From Paraburkholderia sp. ZP32-5 (GTDB lineage Bacteria; Pseudomonadota; Gammaproteobacteria; Burkholderiales; Burkholderiaceae), in contig NZ_JAJEJP010000002.1 of the NCBI RefSeq assembly GCF_021390495.1, positions 2,418,001-2,482,000 on the forward strand: a DNA stretch of 64,000 nt, in the 5' to 3' direction. This document shows, piece after piece, positions 8,884 through 17,280 of the stretch (position 1 is the stretch's first letter; the number at the start of each line of letters is the position of its first letter). A program made the position numbers and the translations under genes. The notes beneath the pieces were generated by a model, which worked only from the letters and a program-made list of their open reading frames with translations, made no database searches and was not told the origin of the DNA.

Positions 8884-9776
8884 CACGACTCCCCTTGTCC
8901 TGTGACGGCCATCTTCTGGCCGCTGCCGTCGGTGGACATGGTGGTAGCGGCGCAGGTCGAAGCTTGTCGCGGCGATTGATCGAGGAACGCGCGAATCGCG
9001 TGGTTGACCTTGCGCGGCGACACGACGGCCATCATGTGCCGTTCGCCGTCGAGCGATTCGCTGATACCGCGCGGCGTCAGCCCGGCCATGCGCTCGGACA
9101 TCGCCGGCGATGAATTCGCGTCGAGTTCGCCGGTCAGGTAGAACGCCGGCATATCCAGATGCGGCAGCACGTCGACGTGCGCGCGATCCGAGCTGGCGAA
9201 TACACGATAGGCCCGTGCGTACCCTTGAGCGTCGACGCTCGCAAGGCAACGCAGAATCGCGTCGGCAGCAGGGCCGGGCTCCGGATTCGCGGTGCCGAGC
9301 CAACGCCCGAGCGTCACATGCATGTCGGTCAGCGCGCCTTCGGGGCCGAGCGACGTCGCGCGATTCATCACCGCGTCGCGTTGCTCCGGCGTGCGATCGA
9401 ACACCGCGTTCAGCGCGATCAGACGCCCAACGAGTTCCGGATGACTGCTAGCCAGGCCGATTGCGATCAATGCACCCATCGAATGCCCGACGATGGTCGC
9501 TCGTTCGATATCGAGCGAGCGCAGCAAACGCGCCGCCTGAGCGACGTAATCGTCGAGCGTCGCGTTTTCAGGAGGCATTGCGCTATCGCCATGCCCGAGC
9601 ACATCGAAAGCGATCACCGTATGGTCCCGCTCGAACTCCGCGATTTGCGGTGCCCAGATCGACGCATTCATGCCGACGCCATGAATCAGCACCAGCGGTT
9701 CGCCGCTTCCGCTGACCCGGTACGCGGTGCCGTCGAGCATGCGCATCGCGCTGTCCTGTTCTGCGTGATTAGCCAT
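8883..9776 (-). CDS. Alpha/beta hydrolase
   Basis: A 297-residue alpha/beta-hydrolase. The oxyanion segment is VLIHGVGMN, the nucleophile elbow GHSMG has Ser99, and the C-terminal HMMA supplies a candidate catalytic His. Members with this layout cleave C-C bonds of ring-fission products, enol-lactones or esters. Its start overlaps the end of the upstream DUF1185-type gene by 8 bp and its stop overlaps the aldehyde dehydrogenase start by one base, so the three are translated as a unit. The C-terminal 30 residues are Ser/Thr/Gln-rich and look dispensable. Confidence 0.85.
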   Translation of the reverse strand: MANHAEQDSAMRMLDGTAYRVSGSGEPLVLIHGVGMNASIWAPQIAEFERDHTVIAFDVLGHGDSAMPPENATLDDYVAQAARLLRSLDIERATIVGHSMGALIAIGLASSHPELVGRLIALNAVFDRTPEQRDAVMNRATSLGPEGALTDMHVTLGRWLGTANPEPGPAADAILRCLASVDAQGYARAYRVFASSDRAHVDVLPHLDMPAFYLTGELDANSSPAMSERMAGLTPRGISESLDGERHMMAVVSPRKVNHAIRAFLDQSPRQASTCAATTMSTDGSGQKMAVTGQGES

Positions 9777-10353
9777 TCGCCGACATCTCCTGAATGTCCT
9801 TGTAGCGATCGCCGATGCGGTGATGCGGCCGGCCGCCGATCGACGCGCCCAGCGCCACCACGATTTCGTCCGGACCCGGCGCGTCGGTAATCGAGAACTG
9901 CACCGTCAGGTAGTGCGAGCGCATGCCCTCGTCGTGCTTGTGCATCAACGGAATCGTGATCGGGCAATTGGCCGGCCCGCGCAGATTCGTGAACGCGAGA
10001 TACGACTTCGCGCCCACCGCCTCGCGATATTTGTTGCCGAAGCGCAGCGTGTGAATCAGCGCGGACGCATGCTCCATTTCGCCGTTCAGGCCGACGATCG
10101 ATGCCTTGCCATAGCCTTCGACGTTATCGCCCGAGCCGGTGATGTCGAGGATGCGCGCGGTCAGCAGTTCGCCGAGCACCGGACCGATGTCGCGAATCTC
10201 CGGCCCGAGGTCTTCGACATAGCCGCGGCCGGCCCACGGGTTGGCCAGCACGGCCGCGACGCCGACCAGCTTGAGCGGCGTGGCCGCCTTGCGGCCACCG
10301 TCGGCGGCGATGACTTCGAAAAAGGTCACCGTTTTGCGAATCAGTTTGTGCAT
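9769..10353 (-). CDS. Amino acid synthesis family protein (DUF1185-like)
   Basis: A 194-residue protein matching what I remember of the AA_synth/DUF1185 family: IRKTVTFFEVIAADGGRKA at the start, the glycine-rich NPWAGRGYVEDLGPEIRDIG, and DEIVVALGASIGGRPHHRIG near the end. Biochemical function is not established for the family despite its name. It heads a leftward operon and probably acts on the pathway substrate. The ATG at 10351-10353 is chosen because GGAG lies seven bases upstream; an ATG 19 codons earlier has no good ribosome site. Identification rests on pattern memory, not a search. Confidence 0.65.
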   Translation of the reverse strand: MHKLIRKTVTFFEVIAADGGRKAATPLKLVGVAAVLANPWAGRGYVEDLGPEIRDIGPVLGELLTARILDITGSGDNVEGYGKASIVGLNGEMEHASALIHTLRFGNKYREAVGAKSYLAFTNLRGPANCPITIPLMHKHDEGMRSHYLTVQFSITDAPGPDEIVVALGASIGGRPHHRIGDRYKDIQEMSANG

Positions 10354-10460
10354 CTTGAAGCTCCAGATTGGCGGAATGGATCGCGGATTGGTTTGAACGG
10401 AGTCGGTCATCGACTCTCGATGACTGGACTTTTTAACCCGAACTACCGTAATCCGTATGT

Positions 10461-10470
10461 TGGTATACCA
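10461..10470. promoter_or_regulatory. TGGTATACCA dyad, probable GntR/FCD operator
   Basis: A perfect 10-bp palindrome lies in the 299-bp gap between the leftward catabolic operon and the rightward GntR gene. FCD-type GntR regulators commonly bind TNGTNNACNA-like dyads, so this is a good candidate operator controlling both directions. A TATAGT hexamer follows at 10474-10479. The rest of the gap shows no gene. Confidence 0.65.
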
Positions 10471-10652
10471 TGCTATAGTCATTCCGAAATGCTGTGGGAA
10501 ATTTTCGGCCAGGGGAGAACCCTGGGTAAGCTCGCTTGCTACGCGCTCAGGTCGCCGTGCATGATTCACGGAATCGCCGCACGCCCCTGGCGCCATGCGT
10601 ACGGCAAGTGAACCGCGCAGCATCAGACAACGCACCTGCCGCGGGACTGAAC

Positions 10653-11426
10653 ATGGAACAACCTATGACGACTGAGAAGAAATCGCTGCGTATCGAGCGT
10701 GAAGTGAAGACGCTGCGGCAACTCGCGCTCGAACGCATGCGCGACGCGATCCTGCAATCGCACTTTCTGCCTGGCGAACGTCTGGTGGAGCGGCCGCTAT
10801 GCGATGAACTCGGCGTGAGCCGGACCGTCGTTCGCGAAGTGCTGCGGCATCTGGAAACGGAGGGACTGGTCGAGAACATTGCGAATCTCGGCCCAGTCGT
10901 CAAAAAGGTCGATATCGACGAAGCGATCCAGATCTACGAGATTCGCGCGCTGCTGGAAGGCAGTGCCGCGCGCGCGTGCGCCGAGCGAGCCACGCCGGAA
11001 ATCGTCGAGAAGCTGTCGCAGATCATCGATTCCGTGCAGCAGGCGTTTCGCAGCAAGGACTACGACAGCGTGCTGCTGAGAGTCACTGCGTTCTACGAGC
11101 ACATGTTCGAAAGCGGCGGCAAGACCGTCGCGTGGAAGCTCGCTGAAACGCTGAACGCGCGTATCAATCAGTTGCGGGCGCATACGATCCGCGCGCCCGG
11201 CCGCGACAAGGCGTCATTCAAGGAAATGAAAAAGCTGCTCGACGCGATTGAAGCGAAGGATGGTGAAGCGGCTGAACGTGCGTCGGCCGAGCACGTGCAG
11301 GCGGTGATCAAGATACTGGTCGATTCGCAAACGGGCCGTAATGCGGGTGGCGAGCCCACTCAAGCGGAGAAGACAGCGCGCAGCACGGCGCCTACGCGGC
11401 AGCGTCGTCAGAGCGCGCCCGCCTGA
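10653..11426 (+). CDS. GntR-family regulator, FadR/FCD type
   Basis: A 257-residue regulator. The N-terminal winged helix (LRQLALERMRDAILQSHF, PGERLVERPLCDELGVSRTV, VREVLRHLETEGLVE) is typical of GntR proteins, and the all-helical FCD ligand domain follows (EIRALLEGSAARACAERAT through ERASAEHVQA, including a metal-site-type His). These proteins bind a metabolite, often an organic acid, and usually repress. The gene is divergent from the DUF1185-hydrolase-dehydrogenase operon with a TGGTATACCA dyad between them, so it should regulate that operon. A low-complexity basic C-terminal tail (TARSTAPTRQRRQSAPA) is unusual. The stop is 9 bp from the convergent LysR gene. Confidence 0.9.
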   Translation: MEQPMTTEKKSLRIEREVKTLRQLALERMRDAILQSHFLPGERLVERPLCDELGVSRTVVREVLRHLETEGLVENIANLGPVVKKVDIDEAIQIYEIRALLEGSAARACAERATPEIVEKLSQIIDSVQQAFRSKDYDSVLLRVTAFYEHMFESGGKTVAWKLAETLNARINQLRAHTIRAPGRDKASFKEMKKLLDAIEAKDGEAAERASAEHVQAVIKILVDSQTGRNAGGEPTQAEKTARSTAPTRQRRQSAPA

Positions 11427-11435
11427 CGTATCGCG

Positions 11436-12374
11436 TTACTGAAGACGGTCCAGCTGGTTCTCCGCTCGGGTCCAGTCGAGCAGGAAATCGCGGAACGTCT
11501 GCGCGGCCGGACCGAGCGACCGGTTGCGCCGGTATAGCAACGCGATCGGTCTGGCTGTCACGAGATTGTCGAGCTTTCGTATCGCCACGAGCGACGTATC
11601 GACGATTTTCGACGCGTATCCCGGCACGAATGCAATACCGGAACCCGCCGCGACCATGCCGACCGCCGTGCCGACGTGCGACACCTCGTACTGCGGATTG
11701 AGCCGAACGCCCTCTTTGTCCGCGCACTCATCGACCAGCAAACGCGTCGCATTCTTCATCGTCAGCGCGATCAGCGGAAACCCGGCGATGTCGCTCCATG
11801 ACAGCCTCGGGTAATGACACAACACGTGATCGCGCGGCACGATCAATAGCACATCGTCCTGCTGGATCACTTCGGCGGTCAGCAAATCGCCCGGGCCCTC
11901 CGGGCTGCCTACCCCCAGCTCCGCGCCGGCGTCTTCGACCATTTTCCGCACTTCGCCGGACGCCACATCGCGCAGCACGATCGAAATGTCGGGATAGTTA
12001 CGCTGATAGGCCGCGACGATGGACGGCAGCATCAGCGCCGACAGCAACGGCGAAGCCGCGACACTGACGCGGCCGCGTCGCAGGTTCGAAAGCCCACGCG
12101 TATCCGCAATGGCGGCATTCAATTCGTGCAGCAGCCGCAAAGCCGTCGGGTGAAATTCCGCGCCCGCCTCCGTCAGTTCGACCACGCGCGGGGTCCGGTC
12201 AAGAAGCCGTACGCCCAGCTCCTTTTCCAGTTCGTTGACCAGCAGGCTCACCGCGCCTTGCGTTACATGCAGCACATTGGCTGCGCTCGTGAACGTCTTT
12301 TCCTGCACGACGACGACGAACGCACGCAGCTGTTTGATCGTGACATTGCCGATGTCGGATAGTCCGGAAGCCAT
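11436..12374 (-). CDS. LysR-family transcriptional regulator
   Basis: A 312-residue LysR regulator. The N-terminal helix-turn-helix is about residues 15-75 (IKQLRAFVVVVQEKTFTSAA, VLHVTQGAVSLLVNELEKEL, LLDRTPRVVELTEAGAEF), followed by a substrate-binding-protein-like sensor domain. It is divergent from the ACMSD-type amidohydrolase across 127 bp and is the obvious candidate regulator of that gene, with an aromatic-acid-like coinducer. The intergenic region contains a TATAGT hexamer at 12433-12438 suited as a -10 for the amidohydrolase. Confidence 0.9.
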   Translation of the reverse strand: MASGLSDIGNVTIKQLRAFVVVVQEKTFTSAANVLHVTQGAVSLLVNELEKELGVRLLDRTPRVVELTEAGAEFHPTALRLLHELNAAIADTRGLSNLRRGRVSVAASPLLSALMLPSIVAAYQRNYPDISIVLRDVASGEVRKMVEDAGAELGVGSPEGPGDLLTAEVIQQDDVLLIVPRDHVLCHYPRLSWSDIAGFPLIALTMKNATRLLVDECADKEGVRLNPQYEVSHVGTAVGMVAAGSGIAFVPGYASKIVDTSLVAIRKLDNLVTARPIALLYRRNRSLGPAAQTFRDFLLDWTRAENQLDRLQ

Positions 12375-12501
12375 TAGCTCACCTCATACTGCTACAACAA
12401 TTACTCGTTGGCCCTCGCGTAAGGCGGAACCGTATAGTCGGCGATGTCGGTTGCTCATCTGTGTTCCCGGCACCAATCCACCTTCGATCCAGGAGCCTCG
12501 A

Positions 12502-13500
12502 ATGAAGGATAATCTCGTTATTGACGTTCATACCCACAATTACAGCGAAAACTGGTTGAACCTGCTTCGCGAGCATGGCGCACCGCGCTACGTCGTCAAG
12601 GAAGTAGCCGGCGGCCGTGAAGCCATCCACCACGATGGCGCTGCCTTCAACACGATTTTCCCGACGTTCTTCGACTTCGACGCACGCGTGAAGTCGATGG
12701 ACATCAACCGCATCGATATCTCCGTCGTGTCGCTCGCGGCACCGAGCGTCTTCTGGGGCAACGAAACCACCAGCACGCAGGCCGCGGTTCAGGCCAACAA
12801 CGACTTCGCCGCCGCGCAAACCGCCTACCCCGATCGCATCCGCTGGTTTGCAACGCTGCCGTGGCAATACCCGGAGCGCGCGAAGGAAGAACTGGCACGT
12901 GCGATCAAGCTGGGCGCAAGCGGCGTGCTGACGCTCGCCAACATCGGCGAGAAGTCGCTGACGGATCCGCTGTTCGCACCGACGTGGCAAGCGATCGACG
13001 ACGCGGAACTGCCGGTGCTGATTCACCCGACCGCACCGCCCGGAGTTGCTGGCATGGACATGCAGAAGTACATGTTGATCGTTCCGATTGGCTTCATGTT
13101 CGACACCACGCTCGCACTTGCCCGCATGATCTACGACGGTTTCTTCGACAAGTACCGCAAGCTCAAGATCATCGGCGCGCACGGCGGCGGCGCTCTGCCG
13201 TATCTGATGCCGCGTCTCGACCGTTGCCACGAAAAGATCGATAGCGCGCGCGTGACCATCGCGGATCGTCCGTCGTCGTACGCTGATCGCATCTTCATGG
13301 ATTCGGTCGTGTACTCGCGCGAAGCCATGCAGATGGGCATCGACTGCGTTGGCGAAGACAACTATCTGTTCGGCTCGGACTTCCCGCACAACATCAGCGA
13401 CCAGGCCGGTATCCTCGCCCGCGTCAATGAACTTCCGGCGGACGTTCGCCGCAAGGTGCGCGGCGGCAACGCACAACGTATCTTCAATCTGAAGCTGTAA
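12502..13500 (+). CDS. Amidohydrolase, ACMSD / gamma-resorcylate decarboxylase type
   Basis: A 332-residue metal-dependent amidohydrolase-2 (TIM barrel). Metal and catalytic positions are visible: His10 and His12 (DVHTHN), His175 (VLIHPTAPP), His227 (IIGAHGGG) and Asp293 (LFGSDFPH). Relatives decarboxylate 2-amino-3-carboxymuconate semialdehyde, 2,6-dihydroxybenzoate or 5-carboxyvanillate, or hydrolyse lactones, so a non-oxidative decarboxylase or hydrolase of an aromatic or ring-fission acid is likely. A good AGGAG ribosome site precedes the ATG. It is a single-gene transcript ended by a strong hairpin and probably controlled by the divergent LysR. Which reaction it carries out cannot be settled from sequence alone. 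Confidence 0.85.
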   Translation: MKDNLVIDVHTHNYSENWLNLLREHGAPRYVVKEVAGGREAIHHDGAAFNTIFPTFFDFDARVKSMDINRIDISVVSLAAPSVFWGNETTSTQAAVQANNDFAAAQTAYPDRIRWFATLPWQYPERAKEELARAIKLGASGVLTLANIGEKSLTDPLFAPTWQAIDDAELPVLIHPTAPPGVAGMDMQKYMLIVPIGFMFDTTLALARMIYDGFFDKYRKLKIIGAHGGGALPYLMPRLDRCHEKIDSARVTIADRPSSYADRIFMDSVVYSREAMQMGIDCVGEDNYLFGSDFPHNISDQAGILARVNELPADVRRKVRGGNAQRIFNLKL

Positions 13501-13553
13501 TGCAATAGCAAGCTGTAAGCGTTATATACCGGCTTGCGATTCAAGTTTCAATA

Positions 13554-13583
13554 AAACACCCTGGCTTCTCCACCAGGGTGTTT
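13554..13583. terminator. Bidirectional intrinsic terminator
   Basis: A perfect 11-bp stem (AAACACCCTGG / CCAGGGTGTTT) with an 8-base loop lies between the convergent amidohydrolase and MFS genes. A-rich and T-rich flanks (ATAAAA before, GTTTCTGCTTT after) let it work in both directions. Confidence 0.85.
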
Positions 13584-13626
13584 CTGCTTTATTGCTTGCA
13601 ATTGAGAATGCCTGGCCGCGCTACTT

Positions 13627-14949
13627 TTAATAACCGGGTTGCGTGCGCGGAATGCGCGTAGACAGCATGATGATCGAACCGACCATCAGCATCGTCGCGG
13701 TGAATGCCAGACCCGAAGCAAAGCTGTGCGTGAGATCGCGCAGAACGCCGAATACTAAAGGGCTGATTGCCGAGCCCGCGAGGCCCGACGAACTGATGAT
13801 GCCGATTCCCAGCGCGCGATTGCGGGGCTCGAGCACACCGGCAGGCGAGGTCCAGAAGATCGTAATAGCGGTTTGCCCACCACATGTCGCGAGAATCACA
13901 CCGAGCATGCGCAATTGCGGATCGCCTGCGTAGCCGGTCATCAGGCAGCCGATTGCCGCGACGAGCATCGGAATGATCGTGTGCACCTTGCGTTCGCCGA
14001 CACGATCCGAACGACGCGACCACATCAGCATGACGAAAATCGCGCACGCGGAAGGAATAGCGCTCCACAGCGAAATGTGGAACAGCGTATCGCCACCACG
14101 AAGAACTTTGACGATCTGCGGCGTCCATGTTGCCAGTGCATTGAGCGTCAGCACCAGGCAGAAGTACGAAAATGAAAGTGCAATCACGCGCTTCCACGGC
14201 ATCCCTTCACCCGCTGACCTCCAGCCGCTGCTTACGGCGGGCTTTTTCCCTTCGTTCAGCATCACCGCGAGCGTGGATTTTTCATCGTCCGTCAGCCATT
14301 TGGCCGTTTCCGGGCGATCCGTCAGAAAGAACCATGCAACGATGCCCAGCACAATCGTCGGCGTGCCTTCGAGCAGGAACAGCCATTGCCAACCGGCCAG
14401 ACCAAACGTGCCGTCCAGTTGCAGAATCAAACCGGACGTAATTGCACCGACCGCAGTCGTCGCCGGCATTGCGATCATGAGCAGCGAGTTCGCGCGTGCA
14501 CGGAATTCAGCCGGGAACCAGTACGTCATGTAGAGCAGCACACCCGGTAAAAAACCCGCCTCCGTAATACCGACGATAAAACGAATGAAGCTCAAACTGT
14601 TCGGACCGACCGCGAACAGCGTACAGGTCGACGCAATGCCCCATGTGATCATGATGCGCGCAATCCAGCGTCGCGCGCCGAACCTCTCCAGCATCAGGTT
14701 GCTGGGAATTTCGAAGATCACATAGCCCACGTAGAAGGCTGTATTCGCCAGACCGAACGCGGTCGCGCTCAAGCCCAACTCATGGTTCATCGACAGCGCG
14801 GCGAAACTGATATTGATGCGGTCGAGATACGACGCACAAAAGAGAATGAAAAGTAGCCCCAACAGGCGTTTCGCCACTTTGCTCGTCACTGCTTGCCGTT
14901 TCTGCCACTCGACCTGTGTCACGTTCAGCGATGTATCAACCGTGCTCAT
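13627..14949 (-). CDS. MFS transporter, anion:cation symporter (ACS) type
   Basis: A 440-residue MFS carrier of the ACS family, which imports organic acids such as phthalate, tartrate or sugar acids. The family-typical first helix LLGLLFILFCASYLDRINIS and the following loop (PSNLMLERFGARRWIARIM) are present, as is TEAGFLPGVLLYMTYWFP in helix 4-5. The ATG at 14947-14949 follows a strong GGGGAGA site; an upstream ATG is rejected because it precedes that site. It lies 81 bp downstream of the frameshifted porin and is probably co-transcribed with it under the divergent LysR. Confidence 0.88.
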   Translation of the reverse strand: MSTVDTSLNVTQVEWQKRQAVTSKVAKRLLGLLFILFCASYLDRINISFAALSMNHELGLSATAFGLANTAFYVGYVIFEIPSNLMLERFGARRWIARIMITWGIASTCTLFAVGPNSLSFIRFIVGITEAGFLPGVLLYMTYWFPAEFRARANSLLMIAMPATTAVGAITSGLILQLDGTFGLAGWQWLFLLEGTPTIVLGIVAWFFLTDRPETAKWLTDDEKSTLAVMLNEGKKPAVSSGWRSAGEGMPWKRVIALSFSYFCLVLTLNALATWTPQIVKVLRGGDTLFHISLWSAIPSACAIFVMLMWSRRSDRVGERKVHTIIPMLVAAIGCLMTGYAGDPQLRMLGVILATCGGQTAITIFWTSPAGVLEPRNRALGIGIISSSGLAGSAISPLVFGVLRDLTHSFASGLAFTATMLMVGSIIMLSTRIPRTQPGY

Positions 14950-15030
14950 ACTCGTCTCCCCGCCTTTATACGGATCCTGATTCGGAAGGCAAAGCAATTG
15001 CAGCCGCCACGGCTGCGCGTTTCAGGATCA

Positions 15031-16159
15031 TCAGAACTTGTGACGCATCCCGATCACCGAAACCATCTGCGTTTTCGAAGCCGAAGGCGACATCGTGTAC
15101 ACCTGCGCGAATTTAGCATCACCTGCTGCTCGCTGGTACACAATGTATGCCATCACGTCGGTGCGCTTACTCAGGAAGTAGTCGACCCCCACGTTGAACT
15201 GATGGTATTTCGGCTGCAGATCCTGTGAGTAATTACCCCACGTGTACGTATAACTCGCGCCCACATTCAAATCCGGCAGCACGCGGTCGCTGAGCAGCAC
15301 TTCCGCATTGTTGAGCGTCAGGTGCGAGTTGTCCTGATAGTCGAAGCGCACGCTTGTGTAAGTACCCGTGAGCCTCCATGTGCCGAACCGGTAGCCGCCA
15401 CCGAGGCCCGCGATGCGGTGCCCGACAATACCGGCATCACTGGTTGCGCTTTTCGTAAACGGCGAGAACGTGCCGTAGTCGCCCGAGACGGCCCCGCCGG
15501 TATTGTCCGCCGCGTTCGGGTGGTTGAGGTTCACGAATATCGCGGCGAGCGACAGCGGGCCATTGTCGTAGTGCGCGCCCGCGCTGAACGCATTGTTGTT
15601 CGAGAATTGACCGGCCTCGTTCGAGAATGCGTATAGCACCTGACCCTGCAAGCCGCTCACTTCAGGGGTTTTGTACTGCACCGAGTTATTCAGACGGTAC
15701 GTGTCCAGTATGTTGTCGTTGTCGCCGACGTGCGGGCCATAGCCCGCGAACTGACACGATGCAGTGAAGCCACACAGTGTGACGGCCGCGTCGTATTGAC
15801 GACCCAACGTCACCGTACCGTATTGCTTCGACGACAGCCCGACAAAAGCCTGACGGCCGAACAGTCGCCCGCCCTGCGACATCGTTCCATTGTTGCTACC
15901 GAAAACCACTTTCGAGGGTAAAGATGGCATTCAGTCCACTGCCCAGATCCTCATTGCCGGTGATGCCCCAACGCGGCGGTTGCAGTACACCACTCGACAT
16001 CATGACCGTTCCGTGGCCCTTTCCATCCGCACCCTTCGTATTGCTCGAATAGGAGATGCCGGTGGAAATCAGGCCGTACAGCGTCACGCTGCTCTGCGCC
16101 ATTGCATATGAACTACAGCACGCCACCGCGACGGCCGCGAGAGTCAGCTTCCTGTTCAT
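15031..16159 (-). pseudogene. Frameshifted Gram-negative porin
   Basis: An OmpC-like porin split between two frames. The first part (from 16159) has a signal peptide MNRKLTLAAVAVACCSSYAM and QSSVTLYGLIS, and reaches TLESGF before an immediate stop near 15896. The second frame resumes with SNNGTMSQGGRLFGRQAFVG and runs to the porin C-terminus VIGMRHKF at 15031. Removing one base from the A-run at 15902-15905 (T-run on the coding strand) rejoins TLESGFGSNNGTMSQGG exactly as in sister porins. This is either a recent single-base inactivation or a homopolymer sequencing error. The repaired product would be about 376 residues. Confidence 0.85.
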
Positions 16160-16172
16160 CGATGTCCCCTTT

Positions 16173-16203
16173 ATTCGTTTTCACGAATATGTTAGTGAAC
16201 ATA
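16173..16203. promoter_or_regulatory. Two abutting 16-bp inverted repeats upstream of the porin
   Basis: ATTCGT-TTTC-ACGAAT (16173-16188) and TATGTT-AGTG-AACATA (16188-16203) are each perfect 6/4/6 dyads sharing one base. They begin 14 bp upstream of the porin start codon, in the gap shared with the divergent LysR gene. Position and pairing suggest tandem regulator sites, but the binder is unproven. Confidence 0.6.
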
Positions 16204-16243
16204 CTTTACGTTCCTGCTGTCCGCTATGTCGATCCAAGGTCGG

Positions 16244-16270
16244 TGATAGCGGCTATCAATTTTTTTGATA
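16244..16270. promoter_or_regulatory. Overlapping dyads with an ATC-N9-GAT (nod-box-like) element
   Basis: TGATAGC-G-GCTATCA (16244-16258) overlaps TATCAA-T5-TTGATA (16254-16270). The second contains ATC-N9-GAT (16255-16269), the half-element recognised by NodD-type LysR proteins. The divergent LysR gene belongs by sequence to that NahR/NodD-like group, which supports its being the binder. Confidence 0.6.
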
Positions 16271-16386
16271 GACTCGAAAAGCCGCGTGAAAGCCGTATCT
16301 AGCGCGTACCGTGTGCTTTCTTTTATGGCTGCACGCACTAGATATCAGGGTTTTCCACACGTGATTTTTACGAAAGCAAGGCTGCT

Positions 16387-17280
16387 TTGGATAATCTCGA
16401 CCTGAAGACACTGCGCATACTCTGCGAACTTCACACCACGCGCAGCGTGTCGGTGACCGCGGAGAACCTGCATGTCACTCAATCGTCCATCAGCATGACG
16501 CTTGCGCGCCTGCGCAAGCATTTCAAGGACATGCTGTTCGTTCGCACGTCGATGGGCATGGAGCCAACGCCGGTCGCGGATGAATTGATCACGCGTTCAT
16601 CCGAGGCAGTGACATGCCTTGAGGCAATGCTCGGTTATCACGACACGTTCGATCCGGTTGCAACGGAGCGCACGTTCCGGATTGCCATGACCGATGTCGA
16701 TCAGATGGTTATGGTGCCGATGCTGCTGGAGCGTCTCGCCAGCGAAGCACCCAATCTGACGCTGGAAGTATCGCTAATCTCCAGCCAGACGCCCGCGCTA
16801 CTCGAGTCCGGAAAGATCGATCTGGCAGTCGGATTTCTCCCTCCGCTCGATGTCGGATTTATTCGTCAACGAATTTTCTCCGAGCACTTTGTCTGCGTGA
16901 TGCGCAACGATCATCCGCGCATCGGCGGCGAATTGACACGCGAGAGTTTCCTTCGGGAATCCCACGCAATCGTTAGCCGCAATGGGACGGGGCACAAACA
17001 GCTGGATCGCGCGCTCAACGCGCACAAAATCGAGCGCCGGCTGGGCATCGAAATTTCGAATTTTCCCAGTATTTCGGCGATTATCGAGCGAACTGACTTC
17101 CTTGCGATCGTGCCGTCTCGCCTCGCTGTGCACTGGCAATCAGGCAACCTGAGCATCCGTTCGTTACCGCTGCCGTTTGCGGTGCCCCCGTATATGGTGA
17201 TGGCGCATTGGCATAAACGCTATATGCGCACGCCTGCGATGCAATGGCTGCGAGGGCTTGTTTCAGGGCTTTATAGCTGA
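16387..17280 (+). CDS. LysR-family regulator, NahR/NodD-like group, TTG start
   Basis: A 297-residue LysR regulator. Its N-terminus (LDLKTLRILCELHTTRSVSV, ENLHVTQSSISMTLARLRKH, FVRTSMGMEPTPVADEL) has the pattern of the NahR/DntR/NodD/LeuO branch, in which PLFVRTxxGMxPTPxA follows the recognition helix. These respond to aromatic acids or flavonoids. The start is TTG at 16387 preceded by an AAGG site. It faces the porin-MFS pair across a 227-bp gap full of dyads including an ATC-N9-GAT box. The 3' end overlaps the convergent AraC gene by 10 bp. Confidence 0.88.
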   Translation: MDNLDLKTLRILCELHTTRSVSVTAENLHVTQSSISMTLARLRKHFKDMLFVRTSMGMEPTPVADELITRSSEAVTCLEAMLGYHDTFDPVATERTFRIAMTDVDQMVMVPMLLERLASEAPNLTLEVSLISSQTPALLESGKIDLAVGFLPPLDVGFIRQRIFSEHFVCVMRNDHPRIGGELTRESFLRESHAIVSRNGTGHKQLDRALNAHKIERRLGIEISNFPSISAIIERTDFLAIVPSRLAVHWQSGNLSIRSLPLPFAVPPYMVMAHWHKRYMRTPAMQWLRGLVSGLYS

